DNA of 64,000 nucleotides. It comes from Faeciplasma sp048393055. Its GTDB lineage: Bacteria > Bacillota > Clostridia > Oscillospirales > Ruminococcaceae. Below, piece after piece: positions 1-8,187 of this stretch. Position numbers and translations under genes: made by a program. The notes beneath the pieces were generated by a model. The model did not search any database and was not told the origin of the DNA. It saw only the letters and a list, made by a program, of their open reading frames with translations. The stretch's first letter is position 1. Every line of letters starts with the position of its first letter. The stretch is from positions 3,433-67,432 of the forward strand of contig DBFJJS010000008.1 of the NCBI GenBank assembly GCA_048393055.1, read 5' to 3'.

Positions 1-446
1 TTGCACGTACTTTGACCAAATAGTGTTCATTACCTTATTCCTCTTTTCAAGTTTAATTTTAAAGCTAGTAAAGAGTTTATCTAATCTCATTACGTTCTTT
101 GCTGCCAGGAAGGCCGAATGCGTGTTTTATTTGGTAGAAGAAGATGAATTCGATCCGCGCACTGTATTCCCCCTGCCTGCCGGCGTTCGTGCTGTCCTCA
201 TCTCATCCTCTCATGCCACAAATAAAAATTCCTCCGCCGGAATATGGCGAAGTTTTTTATTTGTCTAAACCACATGAAAAAGATATTTTAGCGTTTTTCG
301 GCAATGGGAGTTGAACTCTCGTAACTCGCAAAAAGTTGGTAGCGACAGCGAAGCGTTGCGAGGGCGTTTACAACTGAGCAGCTGAGTCGAGCGTGACTTT
401 TTTGCGGAAAGGAGGAGCAGCTGCGTGAGCGCGCTCTGATTTTTAT
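1..446. other. Intergenic stretch without a convincing gene; possible dispersed repeat at its right part
   Basis: I see no protein gene here. Short open frames exist on both strands but none has a ribosome binding site or recognisable domain. The part from about 298 to 446 has an unusual composition of alternating short GC words lying immediately downstream (minus strand) of the tRNA-Tyr terminator, which resembles tRNA-associated repeated intergenic DNA of clostridia. A short segment at 300-320 looks superficially like a tRNA T-arm but no cloverleaf follows. Confidence 0.4.
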
Positions 447-482
447 AAAAAATCGGAGCAAGCGATACAAAGCTTGCTCCGA
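447..482 (-). terminator. Intrinsic terminator of the tRNA-Thr/tRNA-Tyr unit
   Basis: A perfect 11 bp stem (453-463 with 472-482) encloses an 8-base loop and on the minus strand is followed by a run of T residues. It starts two bases after the 3' CCA of tRNA-Tyr. Confidence 0.85.
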
Positions 483-484
483 CG

Positions 485-570
485 TGGTGGGAGAGGATGG
501 ATTCGGACCATCGAAGCTAAATAGCAACAGATTTACAGTCTGCCCCCTTTGGCCACTCGGGAACTCTCCC
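485..570 (-). tRNA. tRNA-Tyr (GTA)
   Basis: Reading the minus strand gives a full class II cloverleaf of 86 bases: acceptor GGGAGAG pairing with CTCTCCC, long variable arm, anticodon GTA in the loop ACTGTAAAT, T-arm GGTCCGAATCC, and genomically encoded CCA. The long variable arm and GTA anticodon identify tyrosine. It follows tRNA-Thr by 21 bases and shares its promoter. Confidence 0.95.
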
Positions 571-591
571 ATATTTAATTACGTTGCGAGT

Positions 592-667
592 TGGAGCTGG
601 TGGACGGACTCGAACCCCCGACCTGCTGATTACAAATCAGCTGCTCTACCAACTGAGCTACACCAGC
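592..667 (-). tRNA. tRNA-Thr (TGT)
   Basis: The minus strand reads a 76-base class I tRNA: acceptor GCTGGTG with CACCAGC, D-arm TAGCTCAGTTGGTAGAGC, anticodon TGT in the loop ATTTGTAAT, T-arm GGGGGTTCGAGTCC and encoded CCA. The anticodon TGT reads ACA and assigns threonine. Confidence 0.95.
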
Positions 668-685
668 AGCGTTGCAACGAAAGTT

Positions 686-714
686 ATTGTATCACATGGT
701 AATTGAAAAGTCAA
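686..714 (-). promoter_or_regulatory. Sigma-A promoter of the tRNA-Thr/tRNA-Tyr unit
   Basis: Minus-strand TTGACT (-35) is separated by 17 bases from TACAAT (-10), about 20 bases upstream of tRNA-Thr. Confidence 0.8.
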
Positions 715-756
715 TAGCTTTTTAAGCTTTTTTCTTTATTAATATCACTCTGCATT

Positions 757-799
757 TCAAAAACAAAACGGTACAAGGCCTTGCTGCCCTGTACCGTTT
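757..799 (-). terminator. Terminator of the sigma factor / beta-propeller operon
   Basis: Stem 766-774 with 791-799 (9 bp, extendable by one pair), 16-base loop, followed on the minus strand by TTTTGTTTTTG. It lies 70 bases beyond the stop of the beta-propeller gene. Confidence 0.75.
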
Positions 800-869
800 A
801 TTATTGCTTTAAGCCTCATTTTCTTCCCGACTCCCAAGTCAAGTCGACGCCTTTTGCAAACAGACTGCG

Positions 870-3038
870 TTACCAGCTTGTGTGCCCACTGTAGCTCGAT
901 TCGATTATCTCAGCCGAGCTTATAACTGATAGCGAAGACTCGCCTACCATCGCGGCGTATATCCTGCCTTCAGAAGTAATATAAAGGATTCCGTCGCTCA
1001 GAATTGAACGGCCTATCTCAAAAGCATCATCAACCTCATGGGATTCTATCTGTCCGACAAGCTCAAAGCTGCTTCCGGCCAACCTGTAAAGCGCATATCT
1101 ATAGCAGTAATCGTAGCCGTCGAAAAATCCGTAGGGAACTCCAACGTAGCCGTTTTCCGGATCTACATACATTACGCTGTTGTCGCCCAAAGCGAGCGAG
1201 GATACATTCTGAGCCGTCATGCCGCTTGATGTCGCTCCCTCAGGGCAGACAACAACTCTTGCCTGCGTTGAAAGCTCACCGTTATCTCCTGTTATAAGCT
1301 TGGAAAGCACAAGATTTCCGCCGTCGTCCTTTGCAAGGGTAACGTATCCGTCCCCAAACTCTACCGCGCCGGACATGATATTTATATTATCTTCATAACT
1401 TATGAGCTCGGGAGCTGCAGCCGATGTAAAATCTGCAGCGTAAGAGCCAGCGCTGCTTGTAAGGTACACCCGGCTTCCGTCAAAGCTTACATCGCTCATT
1501 ATCGCAGGAAACTCAATCTTCGATAAAACGCTCATTCCGGAGTCTAGCGCGTAAACGCTTGTTACATACCCCGTATCAGAAGATTTAATCGTCGTGACCA
1601 AAATCACGCCGCTGTCCTCATGTATACCGTTTGACAGCGCCACTCCGTCAACAGATACCGAACCGCGGTAGCTTACCGCTCCGCTTGCAAATCCAAGCAT
1701 CTCGCATACGGTCTGGTCAAAGCCGGAGGAATTTGAATATCCGAAGATATATGCCGCGCTCTCTGTTATTATGACCTTGCCCTCAGAGCCCAAAACAGCC
1801 TGCACCGATATCGGTATGGAGGGCTCGCACGCCGCTATGCCGCTTACTACGGTATAATCAGTTGTGGAAACATACCCGGGTATCAAAATATTTTCCGCCT
1901 GGATATAGAGCTTTTCGCCGTTTACGGTGTAGCTCGGAACATAGCTGTCAAGATCGTCTACGCCTATAAGCGGAGTATGCCTGTAATTATCGTAATCAGT
2001 CGCTACATATACATATCCGCCGTTAAAGGTCACGCCTATAAACTCTCCACTCTGGATAAAGTCTGAGGCAAGGACGATTTTCCCGTCCGAATATATATCA
2101 TACACCGCAACCTCTGCGGAATGGGTCGTGTTTGTCTCCACACTGTCGGCATATATGCTGCTCATAAGTTCGTCAACAGTCGAACCGCCATCGAAAACAG
2201 GTATGGAAACCGGCTCGTCGTTTACAACGGAGTAAACAAGAGCGATTCTGTCTCCAACAGGAATTATCTGCTCTAAGGTCTTTGTCTCAAACATTCCGCA
2301 CTGAGGCGATATGTTCCCGACGTACTCCATATTTCCGTTGTCCGTAAGTATAACCTTGACATCGTTTTTGTCGCGGACAAAAATTTTGTTTCCCGAAATA
2401 ATTGTGTTTTCCGGGACCTTCTCCCCTGCCGGCGCAGGAAGCATTACCCCTTCACCGTTTGGCTGAACGCTCTGAGATCCCTGCTCCTCTGGGGAGACAC
2501 TGCTGTCCGGGACGTTAGGAGTTGTCTCTTCCGGTCCAGATTCATTTCCCGATACCGATGGCTCAGCAGAATCTACATCGTCGCTGACATTATCATTTTC
2601 GGAATCGTTATAGGAATGCTCTATCTGTGCCATGGCGGAATCAAGCGTCTTTTTTTCCTCATCGTCTACGTAGTATTTCCTAAAGGTTTTGTGCAGCTCG
2701 TCATAATCACTGGCATAGGTGCTGCCCGCAGCAGCATCGTCGGTCGAAGGTATTCCGGAATTGTCAAAATACCTCACAACGCCAAAGACCATTGCTGCGC
2801 ACGCAGCCAAAGAAACAATAGTTCTGTAGTAAGAAGATACTCGTCTGGTACCGGTCTTTTTGGAGGATGTGGAGCTTACACCGTCCCTCTCATTTCTGTC
2901 AGAAGCCGAGCTTAGTGAAATTGCGGCGCGGTTTTTTACCGCGGCAGCATTGGTTTCAAGCATAGCTGCGATATTTTCGGGGCTTAGCCTCTCGGGTATA
3001 GACAGGCTTTCAAACATTTCTGAATATATATTTTTCAC
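870..3038 (-). CDS. Membrane-anchored extracellular beta-propeller protein, putative anti-sigma partner
   Basis: A 722-residue protein starting at a GTG with an AGGAGGT site about 9 bases upstream. Visible layout: a cytoplasmic N-terminus of about 70 residues rich in charged and Ser residues, one transmembrane segment at about 71-89, a Ser/Glu/Asp-rich linker to about 230, then many short beta-strand repeats typical of the secreted beta-propeller family distantly related to WD-40 (COG4880/PF09826). It lies 49 bases downstream of an ECF sigma factor in the same orientation. That arrangement, cytoplasmic head, one membrane segment and extracytoplasmic sensor, is the architecture of an anti-sigma factor, but no ZAS zinc motif (HxxxCxxC) is visible, so the anti-sigma role is inferred. 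The family call itself is fairly firm; the ligand is unknown. Confidence 0.75.
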   Translation of the reverse strand: MKNIYSEMFESLSIPERLSPENIAAMLETNAAAVKNRAAISLSSASDRNERDGVSSTSSKKTGTRRVSSYYRTIVSLAACAAMVFGVVRYFDNSGIPSTDDAAAGSTYASDYDELHKTFRKYYVDDEEKKTLDSAMAQIEHSYNDSENDNVSDDVDSAEPSVSGNESGPEETTPNVPDSSVSPEEQGSQSVQPNGEGVMLPAPAGEKVPENTIISGNKIFVRDKNDVKVILTDNGNMEYVGNISPQCGMFETKTLEQIIPVGDRIALVYSVVNDEPVSIPVFDGGSTVDELMSSIYADSVETNTTHSAEVAVYDIYSDGKIVLASDFIQSGEFIGVTFNGGYVYVATDYDNYRHTPLIGVDDLDSYVPSYTVNGEKLYIQAENILIPGYVSTTDYTVVSGIAACEPSIPISVQAVLGSEGKVIITESAAYIFGYSNSSGFDQTVCEMLGFASGAVSYRGSVSVDGVALSNGIHEDSGVILVTTIKSSDTGYVTSVYALDSGMSVLSKIEFPAIMSDVSFDGSRVYLTSSAGSYAADFTSAAAPELISYEDNINIMSGAVEFGDGYVTLAKDDGGNLVLSKLITGDNGELSTQARVVVCPEGATSSGMTAQNVSSLALGDNSVMYVDPENGYVGVPYGFFDGYDYCYRYALYRLAGSSFELVGQIESHEVDDAFEIGRSILSDGILYITSEGRIYAAMVGESSLSVISSAEIIESSYSGHTSW

Positions 3039-3087
3039 AGCCGCACGACCTCCTTTCCGGTAATTTTACTTTATATGATATTTTCCG

Positions 3088-3636
3088 CTAAATGCTTTCT
3101 GAAAGAAGCTTTCTCAGCTTAGCCTTGCCTCTTGAAAGGTAAGTCCTTACCGTTGCGGAATTTATGCCTGTTATTTTTGATATTTCATCGCTTGTATAAC
3201 CGTAAATCGTACTGAGCGAAAAGCACATTTTTTCATTGTATGTCAAGCTCTCAATATGATCGAGAAGTTCTATCCCCTCGTATTTTGACTCGCGCTCCGG
3301 TATGTCCAGAAGCTTGTCATCATCGTCCGAATAATCAGAGGTCATTGAGGAAATGTATTCCCGCTGAGTGATGTATTCAGCCTGCCTGCGCTTTATTTTC
3401 GCAGTAAGTATACGCACCATCCATCCCTTAAAGGCTTCCTCGTTGCGAAGATTTTTAATGCCCGAGAACGCGTCCAACACGGCATCACTCACGGCGTCTG
3501 CAGCGTCGTCGCTGTTGTTAAGATTACACAGGGCGTAATAATAAAGCTCTTTATATATAGCAGAGTAAAGCTCGGCAAAAGCTCTACTGTCGCCTTTCTT
3601 AGCTTTCGCCACAAGCTCTGAAAAGCCGGATTTCAT
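3088..3636 (-). CDS. ECF-type RNA polymerase sigma factor
   Basis: A 182-residue sigma-70 family protein. Region 2 is visible at about residues 18-85, with a -10 recognition-like helix around EAFKGWMVRI; region 4 (about 130-178) has the typical helix-turn-helix SDEISKITGINSATVRTYL. The spacer between the regions is short and acidic, as in extracytoplasmic-function sigma factors; there is no region 1.1 or 3. ATG start with GAGGTGAGAGA just upstream. It is the first gene of a two-gene operon with the beta-propeller membrane protein, which probably controls its activity. No clear autoregulatory ECF promoter could be assigned upstream. Confidence 0.88.
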   Translation of the reverse strand: MKSGFSELVAKAKKGDSRAFAELYSAIYKELYYYALCNLNNSDDAADAVSDAVLDAFSGIKNLRNEEAFKGWMVRILTAKIKRRQAEYITQREYISSMTSDYSDDDDKLLDIPERESKYEGIELLDHIESLTYNEKMCFSLSTIYGYTSDEISKITGINSATVRTYLSRGKAKLRKLLSESI

Positions 3637-3922
3637 TCTCTCACCTCAAGTCGCCGCAAAATCGATACAGCGCCGTCTCAAGGCTACTGTATAATATGTG
3701 TCTAAAACAAGCGGTTTTGTTTCACGCTGGCTTAAAAAAACAGCGCCAAATTTTTTAACAATGAGCATAACTTTTTTATCTATGAGAATAAGTTTAACAG
3801 GCAATACTAGATCCGCGACCGCATCCTCCGTACGCGACAAAAATACCCTTTAACCGAAAAATTACATCTAAAAAATAAACCAAGATAGAATATATTATAT
3901 ACTAAATTATGCGTGAATACAA

Positions 3923-3972
3923 GACGCAAAGACAAAAAACTATGTTTGCGTCCGACGCAAAGACAAAAAACT
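3923..3972. repeat. Two tandem 19-base repeats, each forming a hairpin
   Basis: GACGCAAAGACAAAAAACT occurs at 3923-3941 and again at 3954-3972 (period 31). The first copy pairs GACGCAAA with TTTGCGTC, the second pairs GCAAAG with CTTTGC. They sit just beyond the glycosyltransferase terminator. Confidence 0.75.
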
Positions 3973-3980
3973 TTGCTTGC

Positions 3981-4016
3981 ACAAAACACCGCCGGCAGGA
4001 TGTAACCTGCCGGCGG
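3981..4016 (-). terminator. Terminator-like hairpin after the glycosyltransferase gene
   Basis: A perfect 11 bp GC-rich stem (3989-3999 with 4006-4016) with a 6-base loop; on the minus strand it is followed by TGTTTTGTG, an interrupted T-run. It begins about 20 bases after the glycosyltransferase stop codon. Confidence 0.75.
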
Positions 4017-4037
4017 AAATTTCTTGATTTTAAATTT

Positions 4038-5306
4038 TCAATTACCGTTTCCCGTTGCGCCTGTCTTAACTTCGGAAAGCCTTAAAGCCCTCGCGTGCTT
4101 AATAGGCTTCCATTCTACCCTTATAAATATCGCAGCAAATGATATCGGTATATATGTTGCCATGAAAACTGGGAAAGTGAACAGATACGCTATTTTCTTC
4201 ACAGCCGAACAGTGAATATGCCTCCACTCCGTTATGGTAGTAAATGCTCCAATTGCAAAAAACAGTGCGTATCCCTTTAAAAGCGTCTCAGCAATAGACG
4301 TTATAACATCTGCCGCGTCGACAAGATTTGGCAGACTGACTAAAAGCCCGGTAAAGTTAACCATAACTGAAATTACCGAAAGTATAAATGCGGGAGATAT
4401 TGCCATCAGCATGTCGTAGCAGCAAAATCCCCTTCTGCCAAAAATCCCGCGCGAAAGCTTCGCGCCGTACTTCCCCATGACCTGCAAATATCCCTTCGCC
4501 CACCTAAGCCGCTGCCTTACGGACTGCTTAAATCCGGTAGGCTGCTCGTCATAGAGCATGGCGTCCTCGCAGTAGCCTATTTTAACTCCGCCCACTATAT
4601 TATACGCTGTAAATTCAGCGTCCTCCGTGAGCAAAAAGTGCTTCCATCCGCCGTTTTGCTTTAATATATTATCGGAAAACAAAAATCCGGTACCGTTTAC
4701 AAAACAGCTTGCGCCGAGAGTGTGTCTTGCCTTATTAAGACTTTGCGAATTCCTTATGAACCACAGGCTGTAGCCTGCGGATATCCAATTGTCTCCAAAG
4801 TTTTTTGAGTTGCGATAGCTTGTAACGATTTCGTAGCCCTGTGAAAACGTCTCGTTCATTCTTTCGATAAAATCGTTTTCCAGGATGTTGTCCGCGTCGA
4901 ACACAAAGTATCCGTCAAAAGCGCCCTCCGGATAGTCCCGCGCGATGCACTCAAGCAAAAAGTCAAGAGCATATCCCTTTCCGACCTTAACTGCGTTTTG
5001 CCTTTCATACACAACCGCTCCGGCCGCCGACGCAGCGCCGGCGGTATTATCGGTGCAGTTGTCCGCAATCACAAATATCGTCACCTTATTGGAAGGATAG
5101 GTTTGAGCCTTGATGCTGTCAATGAGATTTACTATGACCTCCTCCTCGTTCCTGGCCGCTATCAGCACCGCATAGCTGTGCATAACCGCGGCGGCGGGCC
5201 GCCTCCTCCTTGCAAACATGGCGACGATCATATAAATGAATTGATAGAAGTAGCAAATGAAAAACAGAACCGTAATTATGTAATTTATTATCCTCACGGT
5301 AAGCAC
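4038..5306 (-). CDS. Processive-type membrane glycosyltransferase, family 2
   Basis: A 422-residue inner-membrane GT2 enzyme. An N-terminal membrane segment (about 8-30) precedes the catalytic GT-A domain with the nucleotide-sugar motif IAARNEEE (49-56), the metal-binding DAD (137-139), the TED catalytic base motif (227-229) and the QRLRW motif (265-269), the set seen in cellulose/hyaluronan/poly-GlcNAc synthase-like enzymes. Three or four hydrophobic segments follow at the C-terminus. It would transfer sugar from a nucleotide donor on the cytoplasmic face, building a polysaccharide or glycolipid; the sugar cannot be told from sequence. The start is GTG with AGAGGGG upstream. It stands alone, with its own terminator, so no pathway context is available. 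Confidence 0.85.
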   Translation of the reverse strand: MLTVRIINYIITVLFFICYFYQFIYMIVAMFARRRRPAAAVMHSYAVLIAARNEEEVIVNLIDSIKAQTYPSNKVTIFVIADNCTDNTAGAASAAGAVVYERQNAVKVGKGYALDFLLECIARDYPEGAFDGYFVFDADNILENDFIERMNETFSQGYEIVTSYRNSKNFGDNWISAGYSLWFIRNSQSLNKARHTLGASCFVNGTGFLFSDNILKQNGGWKHFLLTEDAEFTAYNIVGGVKIGYCEDAMLYDEQPTGFKQSVRQRLRWAKGYLQVMGKYGAKLSRGIFGRRGFCCYDMLMAISPAFILSVISVMVNFTGLLVSLPNLVDAADVITSIAETLLKGYALFFAIGAFTTITEWRHIHCSAVKKIAYLFTFPVFMATYIPISFAAIFIRVEWKPIKHARALRLSEVKTGATGNGN

Positions 5307-5420
5307 TGAGTATCCCCTCTCTTAATTATCCCGTACATTTGTTTTCTCTATTATGCAGCATAAAAAATTAACAGTCAATATAAAACAAATTAAGAAATGC
5401 TTAAATTATCTTTAAACGAC

Positions 5421-5444
5421 AAAAAACCGCCGGTAACCCGGCGG
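5421..5444 (-). terminator. Terminator of the aminotransferase gene
   Basis: Stem CCGCCGG (5427-5433) pairs with CCGGCGG (5438-5444) over a 4-base loop, followed on the minus strand by TTTTTTG. Confidence 0.85.
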
Positions 5445-5462
5445 CATTTCCGTCTTATGTTT

Positions 5463-6746
5463 TTACCTGTTCAAAAGTACCTCGCACGCAGCTACCTTTG
5501 CAGCGGTGCAGAATATTTTCATCGCCTGCTCCAGCTCCCCGATCGACGGATAGGTCGGCGCGATTCTAATATTTGAGTCGTCGGGGTCAACGCCGTATGG
5601 GAACGCCGCTCCCGCCTGAGTAAGGGTAACTCCCGCATCCTTACAGAGCGTTACTATCCTTTTTGCCGTTCCCTTAAGGCCGTTGTAGGATATGAAATAG
5701 CCACCCTTGGGTCTGCTCCAGCTTCCTATTTTAAGCGATTCGAGCTCGCCGTCAAGTATTGAAAGCACAAGGTCAAACTTTGGCTTTATAATAGCGCGGT
5801 GCTTCTTCATGTGGGCGAGTATGCCGTCGAAGTCCTTGAAAAATTTCGCATGGCGAAGCTGGTTAAGCTTATCGTAGCCTATGGTCTGGAACGACATCTG
5901 CCGCTTCATAAACTCGATGTTTCCCTCGCTTGCACCTATTGCGGCGATTCCTCCGCCCGGGAAGGATATTTTAGACGTCGAAGCGAATATCAGCGGCATA
6001 TCCTCCTTGCCGGTCTTTTTGCACTCCTCGAGTATGTTGAGGATTTCAGCCCTCTCGTCGGTAAGGTCGTGAACGCAGTACGCGTCGTCCCAGAATATTC
6101 TGAAATCGGGGGCTTTCGGGGACAGGCTTGCAAATCTTCTGACAACCTTGTCCGAATATACCACTCCGGTGGGGTTTGCGTATCTCGGAACGCACCATAT
6201 GCCCTTTATATCCTCATCCTCGCTTACAAGCCTCTCCACCATATCCATGTCGGGTCCGTCCTCAAGCATGGGTACTGTTATCATCTCCATGCCAAACGCC
6301 TCGCATATGGCGAAGTGCCTGTCGTATCCGGGTGCGGGGCAGAGCCACTTTACCTTTTTGCGCCTGCACCACGGCTCAGGGCTTCCCTTTACGCCGAGCA
6401 GCATAGCCCTTGCAAGCGTATCGTACATAAGCTGGAGGCTGGAGTTGCCGCCTATGATTATCTCGTATCTTCCCACGCCTATCATTGGCATGATAAGCCG
6501 CTTAGCCTCATAAATACCGTCCAGAACGCCGTAGTTGCGGCAATCCACGCCGGTCTCGGAAATATGGTCGCCGTCCAGGCAATGGGTGAGCATTTCGTTT
6601 GAAAGGTCGAGCTGCTCAGGACCGGGCTTGCCCCTGGACATGTCGAGCTTTAAGCCCTTTTCCCTGTACTGCGCGAGCTTTTCGGACTCAGCGGCAAGCA
6701 GGCTTTCAAGCTGCTCTTTAGAATATTCGTTGATAGTCACAGTCAT
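5463..6746 (-). CDS. PLP-dependent class I aminotransferase of the MocR-type/AspAT Ic group
   Basis: A 427-residue aminotransferase. Seen motifs: substrate-phosphate contact region GGNSS (99-103), ANPTG (190-194) with the conserved Asn, the PLP-pyridine Asp in WDDAY (219-223), and the Schiff-base lysine in STSK (K259). The overall pattern, including DMSRGKPGPEQ near the N-terminus, matches the family PF12897 that includes the aspartate aminotransferase of corynebacteria (subgroup Ic), so L-aspartate/2-oxoglutarate transamination is the likeliest reaction; substrate is inferred. I chose the ATG at 6746 because GGAGG lies 6-7 bases upstream and because a good promoter lies at 6778-6806, inside the longer open frame that would begin at 6854. 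Monocistronic. Confidence 0.85.
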   Translation of the reverse strand: MTVTINEYSKEQLESLLAAESEKLAQYREKGLKLDMSRGKPGPEQLDLSNEMLTHCLDGDHISETGVDCRNYGVLDGIYEAKRLIMPMIGVGRYEIIIGGNSSLQLMYDTLARAMLLGVKGSPEPWCRRKKVKWLCPAPGYDRHFAICEAFGMEMITVPMLEDGPDMDMVERLVSEDEDIKGIWCVPRYANPTGVVYSDKVVRRFASLSPKAPDFRIFWDDAYCVHDLTDERAEILNILEECKKTGKEDMPLIFASTSKISFPGGGIAAIGASEGNIEFMKRQMSFQTIGYDKLNQLRHAKFFKDFDGILAHMKKHRAIIKPKFDLVLSILDGELESLKIGSWSRPKGGYFISYNGLKGTAKRIVTLCKDAGVTLTQAGAAFPYGVDPDDSNIRIAPTYPSIGELEQAMKIFCTAAKVAACEVLLNR

Positions 6747-6777
6747 CTGCCTCCGTAATTTAATCGTTTTCTGATAT

Positions 6778-6806
6778 ATTATATTACGCTCTTGCTGAAA
6801 TTGCAA
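6778..6806 (-). promoter_or_regulatory. Promoter of the aminotransferase gene
   Basis: Minus-strand TTGCAA, 17-base spacer, TATAAT. The -10 ends 32 bases before the chosen start codon. Confidence 0.8.
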
Positions 6807-7041
6807 GCTCTTTCGTTCAGTCCTGCAAAATAAACCTTTTTGCACGGCTGTCAAGGCAAAACGGCGGCAACACGCGCAGCTTTTCTCTGAAAAAATGCAT
6901 ATTTAGGGCATTCATGCCGTCATGCTGCCTGCTGCCGCGTTTTTCTATTTACTTTCGGCCCCGGATATGCTAAATTAGTCTTAATGAGCGGATTTTTTCA
7001 GATTTATGTCGAACGCTTTAAGAGCAGACGGGAGGTAAAAT

Positions 7042-8133
7042 ATGGACAGCATTCAGCAGGACATCCTTACAGAGAACACCCGGGAGATCGAAAAGGAGCT
7101 TACGGAAATTGCGGAGGTGTATAGAAGGACGGCGGAACAGCGCTCGTCCGAGCTTATAAAAAGCTACCGCTTAACCCTCAGGATCCTTCTGGCGGTCATA
7201 GCCGTGCTTGCTGCCGCGGTCATAGCCGTGGCGATAGGCTGGTATAACGAGCAGGGGACTATAATTCCGAGGGTGCAGACGGTGGACGTTATAAAAGAGG
7301 TGGAAGTGCCCAAATACACCGCCATAGACCCCGCAAACGAATACTCGCACGAGCTTTCGGACGACAGCTTCCTGCTGTCTGACTCAAACTACGGTCCGAT
7401 ATGGATGCCGGCTCTTGCGGACGTCCCGAAAAGCGAGTATCAAAGCGAGCTGTTCGTTAAAGACCCGGAAACCGGATACATAAGCTACACTGATCCCGAA
7501 CAGCAAAGCTTCATGGGCATAGACGTTTCAAAATATCAGGGGGACATCGACTGGGAGGCTGTGAAGGACGCGGGCGTAGATTTCGCCATAATCCGCTGCG
7601 GCTACCGCGGGTATGTCACCGGGATGATAAGCGAGGACGTCAACTTCCGCAGGAACGTCGAGGGAGCTTTGGACGCAGGAATAAAGGTGGGCGTGTACTT
7701 CTTCTCGCAGGCGCTGACGGTGGAGGAGGCGCTTGAGGAGGCTGAGTTCTGCATCGAGCTCATTGGGGACTACGAGATCGACTATCCCGTCATATACGAC
7801 TGGGAGGTCGTGATAGACGATGACGGCGACACCCCGAGAACCGCGCACATACAGCCCGACGCCCTTACAAACAACGCGCTTGTTTTTGCCGAAAGAGTGA
7901 AAATCGCGGGATTTACGCCGGCTATATATGCAAACAAAAAGACTGCGATATGGAAATACGACCTTTCGCGGCTGGACGGCATAGACATTTGGATAGCGGA
8001 GTATTCTGACGCGCCGACGTATTTTTATGACTTTGCGATCTGGCAGTACTCCTCCGACGGACGAGTCCCCGGGATAGACGCGGACGTGGATCTTAACATT
8101 TCCTTTAAGGACTACTCCCGCGACGACAGATAA
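7042..8133 (+). CDS. Membrane-anchored GH25 lysozyme (N-acetylmuramidase)
   Basis: A 363-residue protein: cytoplasmic N-terminus of about 45 residues, one membrane helix at about 46-67 (signal anchor), a linker, then a glycoside hydrolase family 25 domain from about 157 to the end. The family signatures are visible: the start of the barrel FMGIDVSKYQG with Asp161, and the catalytic DWE (253-255). GH25 enzymes cleave the beta-1,4 bond between N-acetylmuramic acid and GlcNAc in peptidoglycan. Being anchored by an N-terminal helix rather than carrying a signal peptide and wall-binding repeats suggests a role in the cell's own wall turnover, not prey or phage lysis (inference). GGGAGG lies 6 bases before the ATG. 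Ends at a shared terminator with the convergent M18 gene. Confidence 0.9.
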   Translation: MDSIQQDILTENTREIEKELTEIAEVYRRTAEQRSSELIKSYRLTLRILLAVIAVLAAAVIAVAIGWYNEQGTIIPRVQTVDVIKEVEVPKYTAIDPANEYSHELSDDSFLLSDSNYGPIWMPALADVPKSEYQSELFVKDPETGYISYTDPEQQSFMGIDVSKYQGDIDWEAVKDAGVDFAIIRCGYRGYVTGMISEDVNFRRNVEGALDAGIKVGVYFFSQALTVEEALEEAEFCIELIGDYEIDYPVIYDWEVVIDDDGDTPRTAHIQPDALTNNALVFAERVKIAGFTPAIYANKKTAIWKYDLSRLDGIDIWIAEYSDAPTYFYDFAIWQYSSDGRVPGIDADVDLNISFKDYSRDDR

Positions 8134-8187
8134 AAACAAAAAGCAGCTTTTAACGGGCATAACCCGCTATAAGCTGCTTGGTTTTTT
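8132..8187. terminator. Bidirectional terminator between GH25 and the M18 fusion gene
   Basis: AAGCAGCTT (8141-8149) pairs with AAGCTGCTT (8171-8179); an inner CGGG/CCCG stem extends it. A-run on the left and T-run on the right let it serve both converging genes. The M18 stop codon overlaps the T-run. Confidence 0.85.

Larger units (their letters stand above)
3637..4037. other. AT-rich intergenic region with tandem hairpin repeats
   Basis: About 400 bases without a supported gene between the sigma factor and the convergent-orientation neighbour's terminator. It should contain the sigma operon promoter. The right part holds two tandem hairpin repeats (see 3923-3972) and the terminator of the glycosyltransferase gene. 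Confidence 0.6.

Noticed and set aside
300..320. Possible tRNA fragment
   Set aside because: A T-arm-like sequence is visible but acceptor, D and anticodon arms cannot be built around it.
288..572. A 94-codon minus-strand open frame running through tRNA-Tyr
   Set aside because: It is read through the tRNA sequence and its terminator and has no family signature or ribosome binding site.
5799..6602. A 267-codon plus-strand open frame
   Set aside because: It is antisense to the aminotransferase gene, which has motifs, promoter and ribosome binding site; the plus frame has none.
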